64,000 bases of DNA from Nocardia arthritidis NBRC 100137 (GCF_001612765.1 NZ_BDBB01000033.1:1-64000); one strand, 5' to 3'; numbered from the stretch's first letter, positions 1-9,351 are shown. The notes: generated by a model not told the origin, from the sequence alone. Program-made: numbers and translations.

Positions 1-13
1 TCGGTGGTGCATC

Positions 14-912
14 ATGTCCGCTGTGTCGAGGCTGGCGGTTGATCGGTATCAGGTGTTGACGGACAAGCAGTGGGAGTTGCTGGAGCTGCTGTTGCCGAAA
101 TCCGAAGGGCGGGTGGGTCGTAACTTCGCCAACAACCGGCTGGTGGTGGAGGGGATGCTGTACCGGTTGCGGACGAGTTCGCCGTGGCGGGACCTGCCGC
201 GGGAGTTCGGGCCGTGGCAGACGGTGTGGAAGCGGCATCGGCGCTATGCCGCGGACGGCACATGGGATCGGGTGCTGACCGCGCTGCTGGCGTTGGCCGA
301 TACCACTGGTGATCTGGACTGGGTGGCCTCGATCGACTCCACGATCGTGCGGGTGCACCAGCACGGCGCGGGCGCCAGGCACGACTCGGTGTCGGGTTTA
401 TGAACCTGCTGATCACGCGATAGGGCGTTCACGGCGGTTTGACGAGCAAGGTCCATCTGGTCGCCGATGGTCATGGCCGTGGCCTGGCGGTGCTGCTCAC
501 ACCCGGCCAGGTCGGCGATGCACCGATGCTCGCGCCGTTATTGGAGGCGGTGGCGGTGCCCCGCCTCGACGGCGGTCCGCCACGGCGCAACCCGCAGGTA
601 GTGATCGCCGACAAGGCGTACTCCTCGGCCGCCAACCGCGCCTTGCTGCGGCGCAAACGTATCCGCACCGTCATTCCCGAACGATCCGACCAGCTCGCCC
701 ACCGCAAACGCAGAGGCCGCCGTGGTGGGCGGGCACCTGATTTCGATCGGGAAACCTACAAACGGCGCAACGTCATCGAACGTGCCTTCAACAAGGCCAA
801 ACACTGGCGTGCGGTGGCCACCCGGTATGACAAGTTGGCCATCACCTACCGCGCCGGAGTCGTCCTGGCCCTGATAGTCGAATGGCTCAAGTCATTGGGA
901 GACACAACCTAG
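14..912 (+). mobile_element. IS5-family transposase, reading frame broken twice
   Basis: Two ORF halves together make one IS5-type (IS427/ISL2-like) transposase of about 300 aa. The first half (14-403) carries the N-terminal DUF4096-like domain (WELLELLLPK, WRDLPREFG) and the first catalytic Asp in the context SIDST. The second half (about 434-912) has the DKAYSS motif and the C-terminal YKRRNVIERAFNK block with the catalytic Glu. Between them, the expected EPADHAIGRSR segment is readable only in the third forward frame (about 403-435). Two frame changes are therefore needed, a net shift of -1. IS427-group elements can use programmed -1 frameshifting between orfA and orfB, but two changes look more like decay. 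The ORF start at 439 (TTG) is not a real start. The left inverted repeat would lie outside the window and I could not define the right one. Confidence 0.8.
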
Positions 913-1121
913 GGAGATGGTCACGCATGGGAGTCCAGCCCGGACTCCGAAGGGCACCGCCAGGAAACCGCGGAAGCGATGCGATGACGGAGGAAGACCC
1001 GACCAGGAGCGTTGGCCGGAGCACCGCCGTATCGGTTGGGCTCACCCTTGCAGCGGCGTACGCCGCAATTCGGCTGTCGACGTGTGGTCCGGATGACGTT
1101 GCCACCACCATGGGCGCGAGT

Positions 1122-3377
1122 TCATCGGACGGACCGGCGAACTCGCCCCCGACCGGTCACCATGGCAGGCTCGGCGACCTGGTCAGTGAATTCGCTGACG
1201 CCGTCGGCGGTGACCTCGAGCATGCAGGCGGTGGAGATGTCGAAGAACAGGCCCGATACCGTCAGGCTTCGGGCAGCGGCGGCCCGACAGATCACCGGGT
1301 GGCGTTGCAGGATCTCGAGCTGAACGGCGACGTTGACCATGCTCAGCTGTGCGGTTTCGTCATAACCGGCGGCCGCCGCGGCCGCCCGCACCGGGTGCCC
1401 GGCGCGGTAGGCATCCAGGCTCGGGCGGGCATGGGCGAGCCAGGTGTCCAGTCCCGGTCCGGCGGAGGCGTCGGCCAGCAGGGCCTTCATGGCACCGCAG
1501 GAGGAATGGCCGCACACCACCACGTTGCGCACCTTCAAGTTGTCCACCGCGAAGGACAGGGCCGCCTCGACCGACGCGTCCGATCCGTCCGCGGGGTGCA
1601 GGTTGCCGACGTTGCGAACGGTGAACAGGTCACCAGGACCGCTGTTGGTGATCACATTGGGCACGATGCGCGAGTCGGCACAGGTGAGAAACAGTGAGTG
1701 CGGATCTTGCCGGTCACGCAGCTGGTCCAGGTGCGGCCGGATCACGTGGGCGTGGCTGCGATGGTAGGCGACCACGCCGGCGGCGACCGCGTCGCCGTTT
1801 CGGTCGCGCCACGGAACGAGCACCTCGTCGAGCATCCCGCGCGCCCGGCCGCGCCGAGGCGGGCCGGTCCTGGCATGTTCCATGCGCACGGTACCGATCT
1901 CGGCGAATTCCACCTTTCCACCGGCGCTTTCGTGCTGGCGGGCCCAATCGTGGATGGCCTCGTAGCCGGCGTGGTCGAGGAAGTCGACGGTCAGCTCGAC
2001 AAGTACGTCGGTACCGGTCGGCGCCATGGCCAGCTTCTTGGTCAGCTTCGGCAGTGCCAGGAACGTGCACGTGCCCTCGACGCGGACGATCCAGCGGTCG
2101 GTGCCCGCCACCGGTGTGACTTGCACCGATACCTTCACCACTCGCCACAGCAGCATCGCGAACGCCATAGCCAGGCCGATCAGCACGCCCTCGAGCAGGT
2201 TCAGAAACACCACTCCGCCCATGGTCACCGCGTATACCGCCAGGTCGCCGGTGCGATGGGCAAGCCGGATATGGGCCAGCTTCACCAGCTGGACCCCCAC
2301 CACGACGAGCAACCCGGCCAGCGCCGATTTCGGGACCTGCTGCACGACGCCGACGAGCGCGATGGAGAACACCAGAATCCACACGCCGTGCAGAATCGCC
2401 GAGGACTGGGTGCGCGCACCGGCGGCCACGTTGGTGGAGCTGCGCACGATCACGCCCGTGACCGGAAGTCCACCGAGCATGCCGGAGGTCATGTTGGCCG
2501 CGCCCTGAGCCACCAGCTCGCGGTCGAAGTCGGTACGCCTGCCAGTGTGCAGCTTGTCCACGGCCACCGCCGACAGCAGGCTCTCCACGCTGGCGATCAA
2601 GGCGATGGTGAGCACCGCCGACACCGCCCCGCCCCAATTGCCGCTGGGCAGGGCGGGCAGGCCGATGGCGTCGAACAGCGAGCTGTCGATCTTGATGCGG
2701 CCCGGATCGCCAGGAAGCACTAGCGACAGCACCGTAGTCATCAGCACCGCCACCAATGGGCCCGAGATCAGGCGAACCTTCACGGGTACCCGGCGCCAGG
2801 CGACAATGATGCCGATGACCATCACGCCGATGACGAAGTCGTCACCGTGCGCGTTCAGCAGCTGACCGGGGAGTTCGGTGATGTTCTCGAAGGCCGAGCT
2901 GCGCGACGCACCGCCCAGCAGCACGTGCACCTGCTGCAGCGCGATGGTGACACCGATACCGGCGAGCATGGCATGCACGAGGACCGGCGCAATCAGCAGC
3001 GCGGCACGCGCGATCCGGCTCAAACCGAACAAGATCTGCAACAGGCCGGCCGCAGCGGTAATGAAACAGGTTGTCTTCCAGCCGAACTGGTGGATCGTCT
3101 CGGCGACGACCACGGTGAGGCCTGCCGCCGGACCGCTGACCTGCAGCGGGCTCCCACCGAGAAGGCCCACCACGATGCCACCCACAGCGGCGGCGATCAG
3201 ACCGGCGGCAATAGGGGCGTCCGAGGCGATGGCAATGCCCAGCGACAACGGCAGGGCGACAAGGAACACCACGATCGAGGCGGGCAGATCATGGCGGGAG
3301 ATCGACGAAAGCCGGTCGAACCAGGGGCTCCCCGATGAAGCGGCCGATATAGGGGTCGCATCGGTGTCGGTGGACAT
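1122..3377 (-). CDS. SulP-family anion transporter fused to beta-carbonic anhydrase
   Basis: This 751-aa inner-membrane protein probably moves bicarbonate or sulfate and interconverts CO2 and HCO3- on the cytosolic side. Residues 30-410 are a SulP permease with about 10-12 hydrophobic segments. Residues about 420-500 are a reduced STAS domain. Residues about 515-720 are a beta-class carbonic anhydrase with both zinc signatures: CADSR near residue 566 and HSSCGA near 623 (Cys, His and Cys zinc ligands and the Asp-Arg dyad). The length and domain order match the mycobacterial protein Rv3273. The start is ATG preceded by AAGGAG. The gene stands alone, facing the IS element. Transport substrate is not readable from sequence. 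Confidence 0.93.
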   Translation of the reverse strand: MSTDTDATPISAASSGSPWFDRLSSISRHDLPASIVVFLVALPLSLGIAIASDAPIAAGLIAAAVGGIVVGLLGGSPLQVSGPAAGLTVVVAETIHQFGWKTTCFITAAAGLLQILFGLSRIARAALLIAPVLVHAMLAGIGVTIALQQVHVLLGGASRSSAFENITELPGQLLNAHGDDFVIGVMVIGIIVAWRRVPVKVRLISGPLVAVLMTTVLSLVLPGDPGRIKIDSSLFDAIGLPALPSGNWGGAVSAVLTIALIASVESLLSAVAVDKLHTGRRTDFDRELVAQGAANMTSGMLGGLPVTGVIVRSSTNVAAGARTQSSAILHGVWILVFSIALVGVVQQVPKSALAGLLVVVGVQLVKLAHIRLAHRTGDLAVYAVTMGGVVFLNLLEGVLIGLAMAFAMLLWRVVKVSVQVTPVAGTDRWIVRVEGTCTFLALPKLTKKLAMAPTGTDVLVELTVDFLDHAGYEAIHDWARQHESAGGKVEFAEIGTVRMEHARTGPPRRGRARGMLDEVLVPWRDRNGDAVAAGVVAYHRSHAHVIRPHLDQLRDRQDPHSLFLTCADSRIVPNVITNSGPGDLFTVRNVGNLHPADGSDASVEAALSFAVDNLKVRNVVVCGHSSCGAMKALLADASAGPGLDTWLAHARPSLDAYRAGHPVRAAAAAAGYDETAQLSMVNVAVQLEILQRHPVICRAAAARSLTVSGLFFDISTACMLEVTADGVSEFTDQVAEPAMVTGRGRVRRSVR

Positions 3378-3966
3378 ATTTCTCCTTCACCAGGCCCACG
3401 GGCCGGTCCGGTCGGTCGAACATGTTCTCCAGGCATCGAACGAAGCTGCGGGACGACGGTTCCGAGATACCAGTGTCCGGCAGCCTCTCCGGCATAAGGA
3501 GTTTTCCAATACCAACGTAAGGCAAAAGTGCAGCGAAGAACCGGCCGAACAAAAATTTGTGACCGGCGCTATTCCGAGGGGCAGCGTCTTCCTCGACGTC
3601 ACAACGCGCCACGGCAAAAGTCGGTTTCAGAAATTAGTTTTCATGTGACGGTGCGCACGCCGCTGTGCAGAAGGTTCGCCTGATAGCAAGGCACCGGGCG
3701 TAGCACGGCGGGCCATCGGTCGACGTCGGCATATTCGATGTCGGTGACGAAATATCACAAGCAATGGACATAACTGTTGTGTACATTCGGGTCACAGTTA
3801 GTATTGGTGCCACTGCTTGCTGTGATGATCTACGACGACTGCGGAAATAGTTGATCTAGAAATCCAAAGTCTGGAAAACGACGTGCAACGACCATCGAGT
3901 TCGTGATCTGATCGCTCCGTCCCGAACCCGGGAAATTTCTCCATGAACACGACTGAGGATGACTGT
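3378..3966. other. Intergenic region, no gene seen
   Basis: This 589-base stretch between two divergent genes is clearly AT-richer than its surroundings, especially 3480-3960. It should hold the promoters of the SulP-carbonic anhydrase gene (leftward) and of the small secreted peptide (rightward). Short ORFs here lack GC-rich third positions and ribosome binding sites. No convincing hairpin or operator was found. Confidence 0.5.
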
Positions 3967-4140
3967 ATGAACTCGAGAATTATCCGCCCACTCGCCGTCG
4001 TCGCATTCGCGCTGTCCGCCACCGCCCTCGGCGTCGGCACGGCCTCGGCAGATACCTCCGCAGCCACCCCGGTCGCGGGCTCGGTGGAGGTGTGCGTACC
4101 CATCCCGGTGGGCCCTGTCGAGCTGAGCTTCTGCCTGTAG
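3967..4140 (+). CDS. Small secreted peptide with two cysteines
   Basis: A 57-aa precursor with a typical Sec signal: basic N-terminus (MNSRIIRPL), hydrophobic core and an ATASA-type cleavage motif before an Asp near residue 29. The mature part is only about 29 residues, is free of lysine and arginine, and ends VELSFCL with a second Cys about 15 residues earlier. One disulphide could form. ATG at 3967 is preferred over ATG 3943 because GAGGA sits 7 nt upstream. Small exported peptides of this general form are common in Nocardia and mycobacteria, but I know no function for this one. It is monocistronic, in AT-richer DNA. Confidence 0.6.
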   Translation: MNSRIIRPLAVVAFALSATALGVGTASADTSAATPVAGSVEVCVPIPVGPVELSFCL

Positions 4141-4516
4141 TCGGCTAGCTCGAGTGGCACGCGGCGGTGCCGACATGGTTCATGGTGAGCACCACGGCGC
4201 GCTTTCCGGTTCGAAGCCGTCACCGCCGCGCAGCCTGCACAGCAAGATCGATCCGGCGGCAGGCTGAGCGGCTGCAGGCAGGACGCACCGGAGACCGCGC
4301 GCGTTGGACACCAGCCCTCGCCGATCCGGTTGCCGAAGAGCCGGATCGGCGCGGCGATCAGGCGAACAAGCCCGAACACCGGCACGGTCACCGAGCGCGT
4401 CGAGGGCCGCCTGGGCGGCGCATCGGCCCTCGACGCGACCAAGCACCAGGCAGACGGTGTCTAGGCCGAACGCCACCCACAAATCGCTTCCGGTCAGGTG
4501 AGTTAGGAGTTGCATT
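4141..4516. other. Intergenic region, no gene seen
   Basis: This 376-base gap lies between the secreted-peptide gene and the MarR gene. Long ORFs on the minus strand cross it but have no start context and lack the third-position GC bias of real genes here. AGGAG at about 4506-4510 is the ribosome binding site of the downstream MarR gene. Nothing else is supported. Confidence 0.4.
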
Positions 4517-4963
4517 TTGGCCGTTGATGCCGCGGATGCCACGGCACTGGCCGCCACGGCGGCGCGCCTGCGCATTGCATTGACCGTGATTTTGCGCCGC
4601 ATCCGGAGGGATCCGAGTGAGTGTCGATTGTCCGCGACGCAGTGGGCGGTGCTGGGACGCTTGCATCGATGCGGAGCCATGGCCGCGGTCGATCTGGCTC
4701 GCCTGGAGATGTTGCGCCCGCAGACGATGCGCAATGTCATCGACGGGTTACGAGATCAAGGGCTGATCGTCGGCGTACGCGACCCGATCGACGGACGCCG
4801 CGTGAACCTGATGCTCACCGACGACGGCCTGGCTTGGGCGCGCGGACAACAAGGGGCACCGAACGATACTCTCGCGCGGGTTCTCTCGGAGAGCTCGCCG
4901 TCCGGCGAACTGAACAAGGTGCACGAAGCGCTGGATCTACTGGAGAAGATCGCCTACGGGTGA
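4517..4963 (+). CDS. MarR-family transcriptional regulator
   Basis: This 148-aa protein has the MarR winged helix: a recognition-helix region LARLEMLRPQTMRNVIDGL (residues about 60-78) followed by the wing DPIDGRRVNLMLTDDG. It probably acts as a dimeric repressor. The start is TTG at 4517, with AGGAG upstream. No obvious partner gene is adjacent, since the next gene (PucR-type) has its own start region 240 bases on. The ligand and target are unknown. Confidence 0.8.
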   Translation: MAVDAADATALAATAARLRIALTVILRRIRRDPSECRLSATQWAVLGRLHRCGAMAAVDLARLEMLRPQTMRNVIDGLRDQGLIVGVRDPIDGRRVNLMLTDDGLAWARGQQGAPNDTLARVLSESSPSGELNKVHEALDLLEKIAYG

Positions 4964-5207
4964 TCCACCCATGCCGTGCGTCGCCGGCGGCAGGCGAGCG
5001 CACGGCCGCTAGGTGCGCTGCGCGGCTCACCATCCTCTCGGCAAATCAGGTCGAGGCTCCAGCCGACCGTCATTGTGAACTATCACTATCGCTTGCTGAT
5101 CGCCCCTCCCGAAATTCACGTTACTCGAAGTAAACCGTCCCTCTGAATCTTACCCTGGCTATTCTGGAGCAATAGTGCAGTTCACGGGGGTGAAAGGAAG
5201 TTCGGCT

Positions 5208-6479
5208 ATGCCTGTCACCTCCCCGCGCCGGCAAGGGCTCACTGTATCCGGCCAGCCCATGTCTTTGCCGTTGAAAGACGTGCGCGCCCTATCGCGACAG
5301 ATGGTTGGCCATTTCGTCGAAACCGTTGCCCCCTGCGGCACCTTGCCCGGTGACGCGATCCACGGCGACATCACCGTCATCACCCGCGTGTGCTTAGAAC
5401 TGGCAATCAGCATTCTGGACGGCAGCAACATTCCGGAGAAGACCGAACAGCTCGAGGACGCCGCAGCCCAGTGGGCTCGCGAGGGCGTGCCCATTGGTAC
5501 CATTCACCACGCCATCCACGAGGGCTTCAAGATCGGCTTCGACCTGGTGGTGTCCGCCACCTCGGCCCGGCAGCGGGCCTCCGCCTCGGCCGACACCGAG
5601 CCGATGCTCACTCCCAGCCTGGCCGACTATCAAAGCATCCTCGACGGCGCCAAACTCGTCGTCGAAATGCTCGACACCATGACCACGGCGGTCTCGACGG
5701 CCTATGTGCGCGAACTGCGCGCGGTCGTGTCGGAGCACCACACCGCGGTGCACACGCTCACCTCGGCGCTGCTCGGGGGGCACCCCACCTCCACCATGGC
5801 CCGCGAGTGTGGCATCGACATCTCCGACCGCTATCGCGTAATAGCCCTCGCCATTCCGCCCCACCCGGACGAGTCCAACCCGATGCTGGACGCGAAAGTC
5901 GTTGCCCGCCGCAAACTCCGGCGCGTGCAGGCGGAACTGGCTACCCGCTGCGACGACACAGTGCTGTCGCTGCTGTCGATCGACGGCGGCACCCTGCTCA
6001 TTCCCGCCGATCACATCACCAAGGGCGCCTTGAAGGACCTGATCGGGCATCTGTCGCGGGCAGGCCGCGTGCCCATCACCGCCGCAGCGGTCACCGCCAC
6101 CACCGACGCTGTGCCCACCGCCGCCGATCAAGCCCACGAACTACTCGACATGGTCACCCGATTGCGGTCGGTGCCCGACCTGTATCACTTCGCCGATCTG
6201 GCCCTGGAATACCAGCTCACCCGCCCCGGTGCCGCCCGTGAGCATCTCGGGTCGCTGCTCGATCCACTGGACGAGCATCCCGAACTGCTGGAGACCTTGC
6301 AGGTCCATATCGCGCACAACCTGAACCGCCAGCGCACTGCGCGGCTACTGCACGTACACACCAACACCGTTGACTACCGGCTCAAGCGGATCGGTCAGCT
6401 CACCGGATTCGATCCCACCATGGCGTGCGGGCTGTGGCATCTGCGTTCGGCATTGGTTGCCCGCACTTACCGAACGTAA
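5208..6479 (+). CDS. PucR/CdaR-type transcriptional regulator (first copy)
   Basis: A 423-aa cytosolic regulator. Residues 30-170 form an alpha-helical sensing region, the centre is a degenerate GGDEF-like/PucR domain, and the C-terminus (about residues 360-415) carries the PucR helix-turn-helix with RQRTARLLHVHTNTVDYRL. ATG 5208 is chosen over GTG 5175 because AAGGAAG precedes it, and because the paralogue starting at 11127 then aligns from residue 1 with exactly the same length. The effector is unknown and no target gene is linked. Confidence 0.85.
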   Translation: MPVTSPRRQGLTVSGQPMSLPLKDVRALSRQMVGHFVETVAPCGTLPGDAIHGDITVITRVCLELAISILDGSNIPEKTEQLEDAAAQWAREGVPIGTIHHAIHEGFKIGFDLVVSATSARQRASASADTEPMLTPSLADYQSILDGAKLVVEMLDTMTTAVSTAYVRELRAVVSEHHTAVHTLTSALLGGHPTSTMARECGIDISDRYRVIALAIPPHPDESNPMLDAKVVARRKLRRVQAELATRCDDTVLSLLSIDGGTLLIPADHITKGALKDLIGHLSRAGRVPITAAAVTATTDAVPTAADQAHELLDMVTRLRSVPDLYHFADLALEYQLTRPGAAREHLGSLLDPLDEHPELLETLQVHIAHNLNRQRTARLLHVHTNTVDYRLKRIGQLTGFDPTMACGLWHLRSALVARTYRT

Positions 6480-6547
6480 GCAGGTGCGGGTGGGCGGGTG
6501 CGGAATTACTCCCGCCGATCAGCGTCTACCGTTCCCGCCGCAGAACG

Positions 6548-7012
6548 GTGTCGCCCGCGCTGGAGGCGCCACCGATCGAAGGATTCCACGATCCGGTACG
6601 CCTACGATTTGCGGACGAGGAGATTTTGCGTTTTCTCCCCCGTTACCGCACCGCCGCCGGCCGATGGCAATCGCGCCACAGAATCAGCGGAAACTCGACC
6701 GCGACAACGGTCGGAATCGCTCTCGAAGTCAACGGGTTGGAAACAGAAATGGATGATATGCGACGAACCGAAGCTGGCGGATTGCGTGCGACATGGCGAC
6801 CGTTTCAGAACCACCTGATCTCCATCGTCGCAGTCCATGAAACATCCAGTGCCACGCCGATCGTATCCTTCGGCCCCGAGGACTTTCCGGATCTCGCACA
6901 AGCACGAGAACTCCTTCCGGAAATGGCCAAGTTGTGGGACGCAGTACGCCACGACTTCTGGAGCAAACTCATTCCACCGCAACCGCGGTGTCGACAATTG
7001 CGATGGAGGTGA
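6548..7012 (+). CDS. Doubtful hypothetical ORF
   Basis: An open frame runs from inside the preceding PucR gene to 7012. The part after about 6548 has only moderately GC-rich third positions and a plausible amino-acid composition, including FGPEDFPDLAQARELLPEM near the end. No ribosome binding site precedes the possible starts (GTG 6548 or ATG 6749) and I recognise no family. An antisense ORF covers the same stretch. It may be a degraded gene. I see no gene in the following bases up to 7334. Confidence 0.25.
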   Translation: MSPALEAPPIEGFHDPVRLRFADEEILRFLPRYRTAAGRWQSRHRISGNSTATTVGIALEVNGLETEMDDMRRTEAGGLRATWRPFQNHLISIVAVHETSSATPIVSFGPEDFPDLAQARELLPEMAKLWDAVRHDFWSKLIPPQPRCRQLRWR

Positions 7013-7334
7013 TCTCGACACTGCTGCGTGCACATCGGGTTGCCAACCGACGACCACCGCCATGCGGATCGAAGTGACGCAGCCCGGCAGGGCAAGGGCC
7101 GCCCTCAGCAACCCTACGCTGAACTGTTCAGCCACTTGGCCTACGTTGCCGCGTAGTACTTCAAAGTATGACGCCAAACCTCGACACACAGCGGTGAGCA
7201 TGAACCCGAGGCCGTTCATCCGGATCGGCGGGGATCTACGCGCCCGGCAGTCGCCGACTAGTCGAACGATGAAGCCCAGATCGCGCAGGATCACCGGCTG
7301 TATCTCCGCGATGAGCGGAATCGTTCGCGCCCGT

Positions 7335-7769
7335 TTACCTTTCGTGCCCTGTTCGGCGACGTCGTGCGCGAGCGCCCACGTCCGGTCGGAGACGCCGACG
7401 AGCAACCGCGCCAAGCTGCAGATCGCCGAGCGCGTGGCGGCGCCGGGCGTACGCCACCCGGGCGGGATCTTCCATGGCATCGATCGGGAAGATCACCCGG
7501 CTGCGCAGACCGGCCGCGAGCTGACGCTCGTATCCGGCCCGTGTGCGCCAGAAGGGGCTGTGGCGTGGATCGGCCTGGATCGACAGCAACTCATCCGGTT
7601 CCCGGGCCGGCAATACTGGACGCACCGCCCGGATTCCGCACCGCCGGGCAGGAATTCGGCGGTCCCCGCCGGCTTGCCGTGCGGGCGCCGCCGTGCGGTT
7701 GCGCTCTTGGAGCAGCCACCGGTACACCCACTCCTGGCCGGGGGTCAGCCCCAACCGGTCCAGGGTCAT
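7335..7769 (-). pseudogene. Degraded regulator with TrmB-like N-terminal helix
   Basis: The frame begins with an ATG overlapping the stop of the DUF2306 gene (ATGA), so it was translationally coupled to it. The first residues (LDRLGLTPGQEWVYRWLL) look like the TrmB-type winged-helix start of some actinobacterial LuxR-family regulators. A middle block (RAGYERQLAAGLRSRVIF, DPARVAYARRRHALGDL) also looks protein-like. The connecting region and the arginine-rich tail do not, and no C-terminal LuxR helix-turn-helix is found. I read this as a frameshifted, shortened remnant. The family assignment is tentative. Confidence 0.4.
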
Positions 7770-8473
7770 CGCGGCTGACTCACCGGTCGGGGCCGCCGCT
7801 CCAGCCACCACTGTGCGATCAGCAGCGACAGCGTCCATCCCAGCCAGGTGCCGATGCCGGCGATGGTCTGGACGAGCAGTGTCTCGTCACCGTGGAAGGT
7901 CGTGTCGAGGCGGGGATCCAGCACGAGGAACAGAATCGCCCCCAGGACGCGGTTGAGCACGATCGACAGGGTCAGCGCGAAGCTACGGATCATCCACCGG
8001 CGGTGGTCGCCGAATCGACGGCGGCGGGCCATCCGCCAGCCGGCGATCGTAGTGAGCAGCCACAGGACCGACAGCATCACGTTGCTGACCCGGGCGACGA
8101 GTCCGAACGGGCTCGTCGCGCCGATCACCAGACCGGTCAGCCCGGCCGGCAGTACCCCGGCGACGACATAGACGCGGCCCAGGCCGCGGTGCAGCCCCGG
8201 ATAGGTTCGGCGAAACCACGGCCACACCTGAAAGCCACAGACCAGGATCGCCACCGAACCGCAGACGACATGGGCCACCAGCAGGGGGTAGTGCAGCGCG
8301 AAGCCGGGGTCGGGGACTCGGGACAGCGACCGGTCGAAGGTGAGATAGGGCGGCAAGGAGAACGCGACGAAGGCGAAGACCAGAACCAGCAGCGGTCCGG
8401 TCCACGGTCGCTGCCACCAGGTTCTGCGGGGCGGCGGGGGAACGGGAGGCGAGTGGCGGGTCGAAACACCCAT
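7766..8473 (-). CDS. DUF2306 membrane protein
   Basis: A 235-aa polytopic membrane protein of the DUF2306 type. About five to six hydrophobic helices run from residue 28 to the end, with characteristic histidines (FALHYPLLVAHVVCGSVAI, YPGLHRGLGRVYVV, RRFGDHRRWMIRS). Family members are predicted heme- or quinone-type membrane proteins without a settled role. ATG at 8473 follows a weak site. The gene is divergent from a TetR gene, with two inverted repeats in the 82-base gap, so it is the likely target of that repressor. Confidence 0.8.
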   Translation of the reverse strand: MGVSTRHSPPVPPPPRRTWWQRPWTGPLLVLVFAFVAFSLPPYLTFDRSLSRVPDPGFALHYPLLVAHVVCGSVAILVCGFQVWPWFRRTYPGLHRGLGRVYVVAGVLPAGLTGLVIGATSPFGLVARVSNVMLSVLWLLTTIAGWRMARRRRFGDHRRWMIRSFALTLSIVLNRVLGAILFLVLDPRLDTTFHGDETLLVQTIAGIGTWLGWTLSLLIAQWWLERRPRPVSQPR

Positions 8474-8508
8474 GGTGGACCATCCGGGAAGCCGAGACGA
8501 CAAGTACT

Positions 8509-8541
8509 GCGTACAAACTACGCGTAGCGTATGCCATACGC
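8509..8541. promoter_or_regulatory. Probable TetR operator: two adjacent inverted repeats
   Basis: Two inverted repeats built on the same core lie side by side. GCGTA-CAAAC-TACGC spans 8509-8523 and GCGTAT-GCC-ATACGC spans 8527-8541. They occupy the divergent gap between the DUF2306 gene and the TetR gene, the usual position for an autoregulatory operator serving both directions. Confidence 0.65.
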
Positions 8542-8555
8542 AATAAGGAGGGACT

Positions 8556-9281
8556 GTGACCGATGAACTGCCACCGGTGGCACGGCTGCTGTGGTCCGGC
8601 CACCGGCCGACCGGCCGCGGGCCGAAACCGGCTCTCACCCTCGACCGCATCGTCACCGCGGCCGTGGAGGTGGCGGACGCGGATGGGATCGGGGCGCTGT
8701 CGATGCAGCGTGTCGCCAAGCAGCTGGGCGCGGCGACCATGTCGCTGTACCGGCATGTGCCCAGCAAGGACGACCTGGTCTCGCTGATGTTCGACGCGGT
8801 GATGGGTGATCCGCCCCGCTTGCCTGCCGACGACTGGCGAGCGGCGCTGCGACAATGGGCAGGCGCGACCAGGGAGCTGTATCTGCGCCATCCGTGGGTG
8901 CTGGTGGTCGGCACCGGCAATCGGTTCATGGGACCGAATGAAGCCGCCTGGGGCGAGGCCGCCATGCGTGCCCTCCTGGACGGCGGGTTGCCCCGGGCGG
9001 TCGTCACCGAGGCGCTGTTATCGGTCAGCGCGTTCACCAGTGGGGTGACCCGGCTCGAGATCGATCCCGCCCTCGGGCGCGACACGGCCGGCCACACCGG
9101 GCCGGTGCTCGATCCAGCCGTGTTCATCGAATTCGGCGGGCCGGATCGGTTTCCCGCCCTGGCGGCGGTCGCCGCCGCGGGATCGCCGGACGACCGTGGC
9201 GCGGACGCCGGGACCGGATCGGTGTTCGCATTCGGGCTGGCGGCGCTGCTCGACGGCATCGCCGCGCTCCTGCGCGAGTGA
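8556..9281 (+). CDS. TetR/AcrR-family regulator
   Basis: A 241-aa repressor. Residues about 28-75 are the TetR helix-turn-helix (LDRIVTAAVEVADADGIGAL, then VAKQLGAATMSLYRHVPSK). The remainder is an all-helical ligand domain of the TetR_C_1-like type associated with tetracycline-repressor relatives. GTG 8556 is the start, behind AAGGAGGG. It faces the DUF2306 gene across paired operators and probably represses it and itself. Confidence 0.88.
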   Translation: MTDELPPVARLLWSGHRPTGRGPKPALTLDRIVTAAVEVADADGIGALSMQRVAKQLGAATMSLYRHVPSKDDLVSLMFDAVMGDPPRLPADDWRAALRQWAGATRELYLRHPWVLVVGTGNRFMGPNEAAWGEAAMRALLDGGLPRAVVTEALLSVSAFTSGVTRLEIDPALGRDTAGHTGPVLDPAVFIEFGGPDRFPALAAVAAAGSPDDRGADAGTGSVFAFGLAALLDGIAALLRE

Positions 9282-9314
9282 CCCCGCACGCTCTCCTTCC
9301 GCGGAACCGGCGGC

Positions 9315-9343
9315 TTGGCCGGCTTCGCCCGATGGGCTACGCT
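9315..9343 (+). promoter_or_regulatory. Candidate promoter for a leaderless mini-ORF
   Basis: TTGGCC (9315-9320) and TACGCT (9338-9343) are separated by 17 bases, a good actinobacterial sigma-70 arrangement. The -10 element ends 8 bases before an ATG at 9352. Transcription would begin at or near that ATG, making a leaderless message. Confidence 0.5.
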
Positions 9344-9351
9344 GTGCGGCG

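Noticed and set aside
4180-4740. Minus-strand ORF over the gap before the MarR gene
   Set aside because: Runs into the MarR gene as its antisense frame and has no binding site.
6602-7480. 292-codon minus-strand ORF
   Set aside because: No start signal, uneven third-position bias and no recognisable family; only short parts look protein-like.
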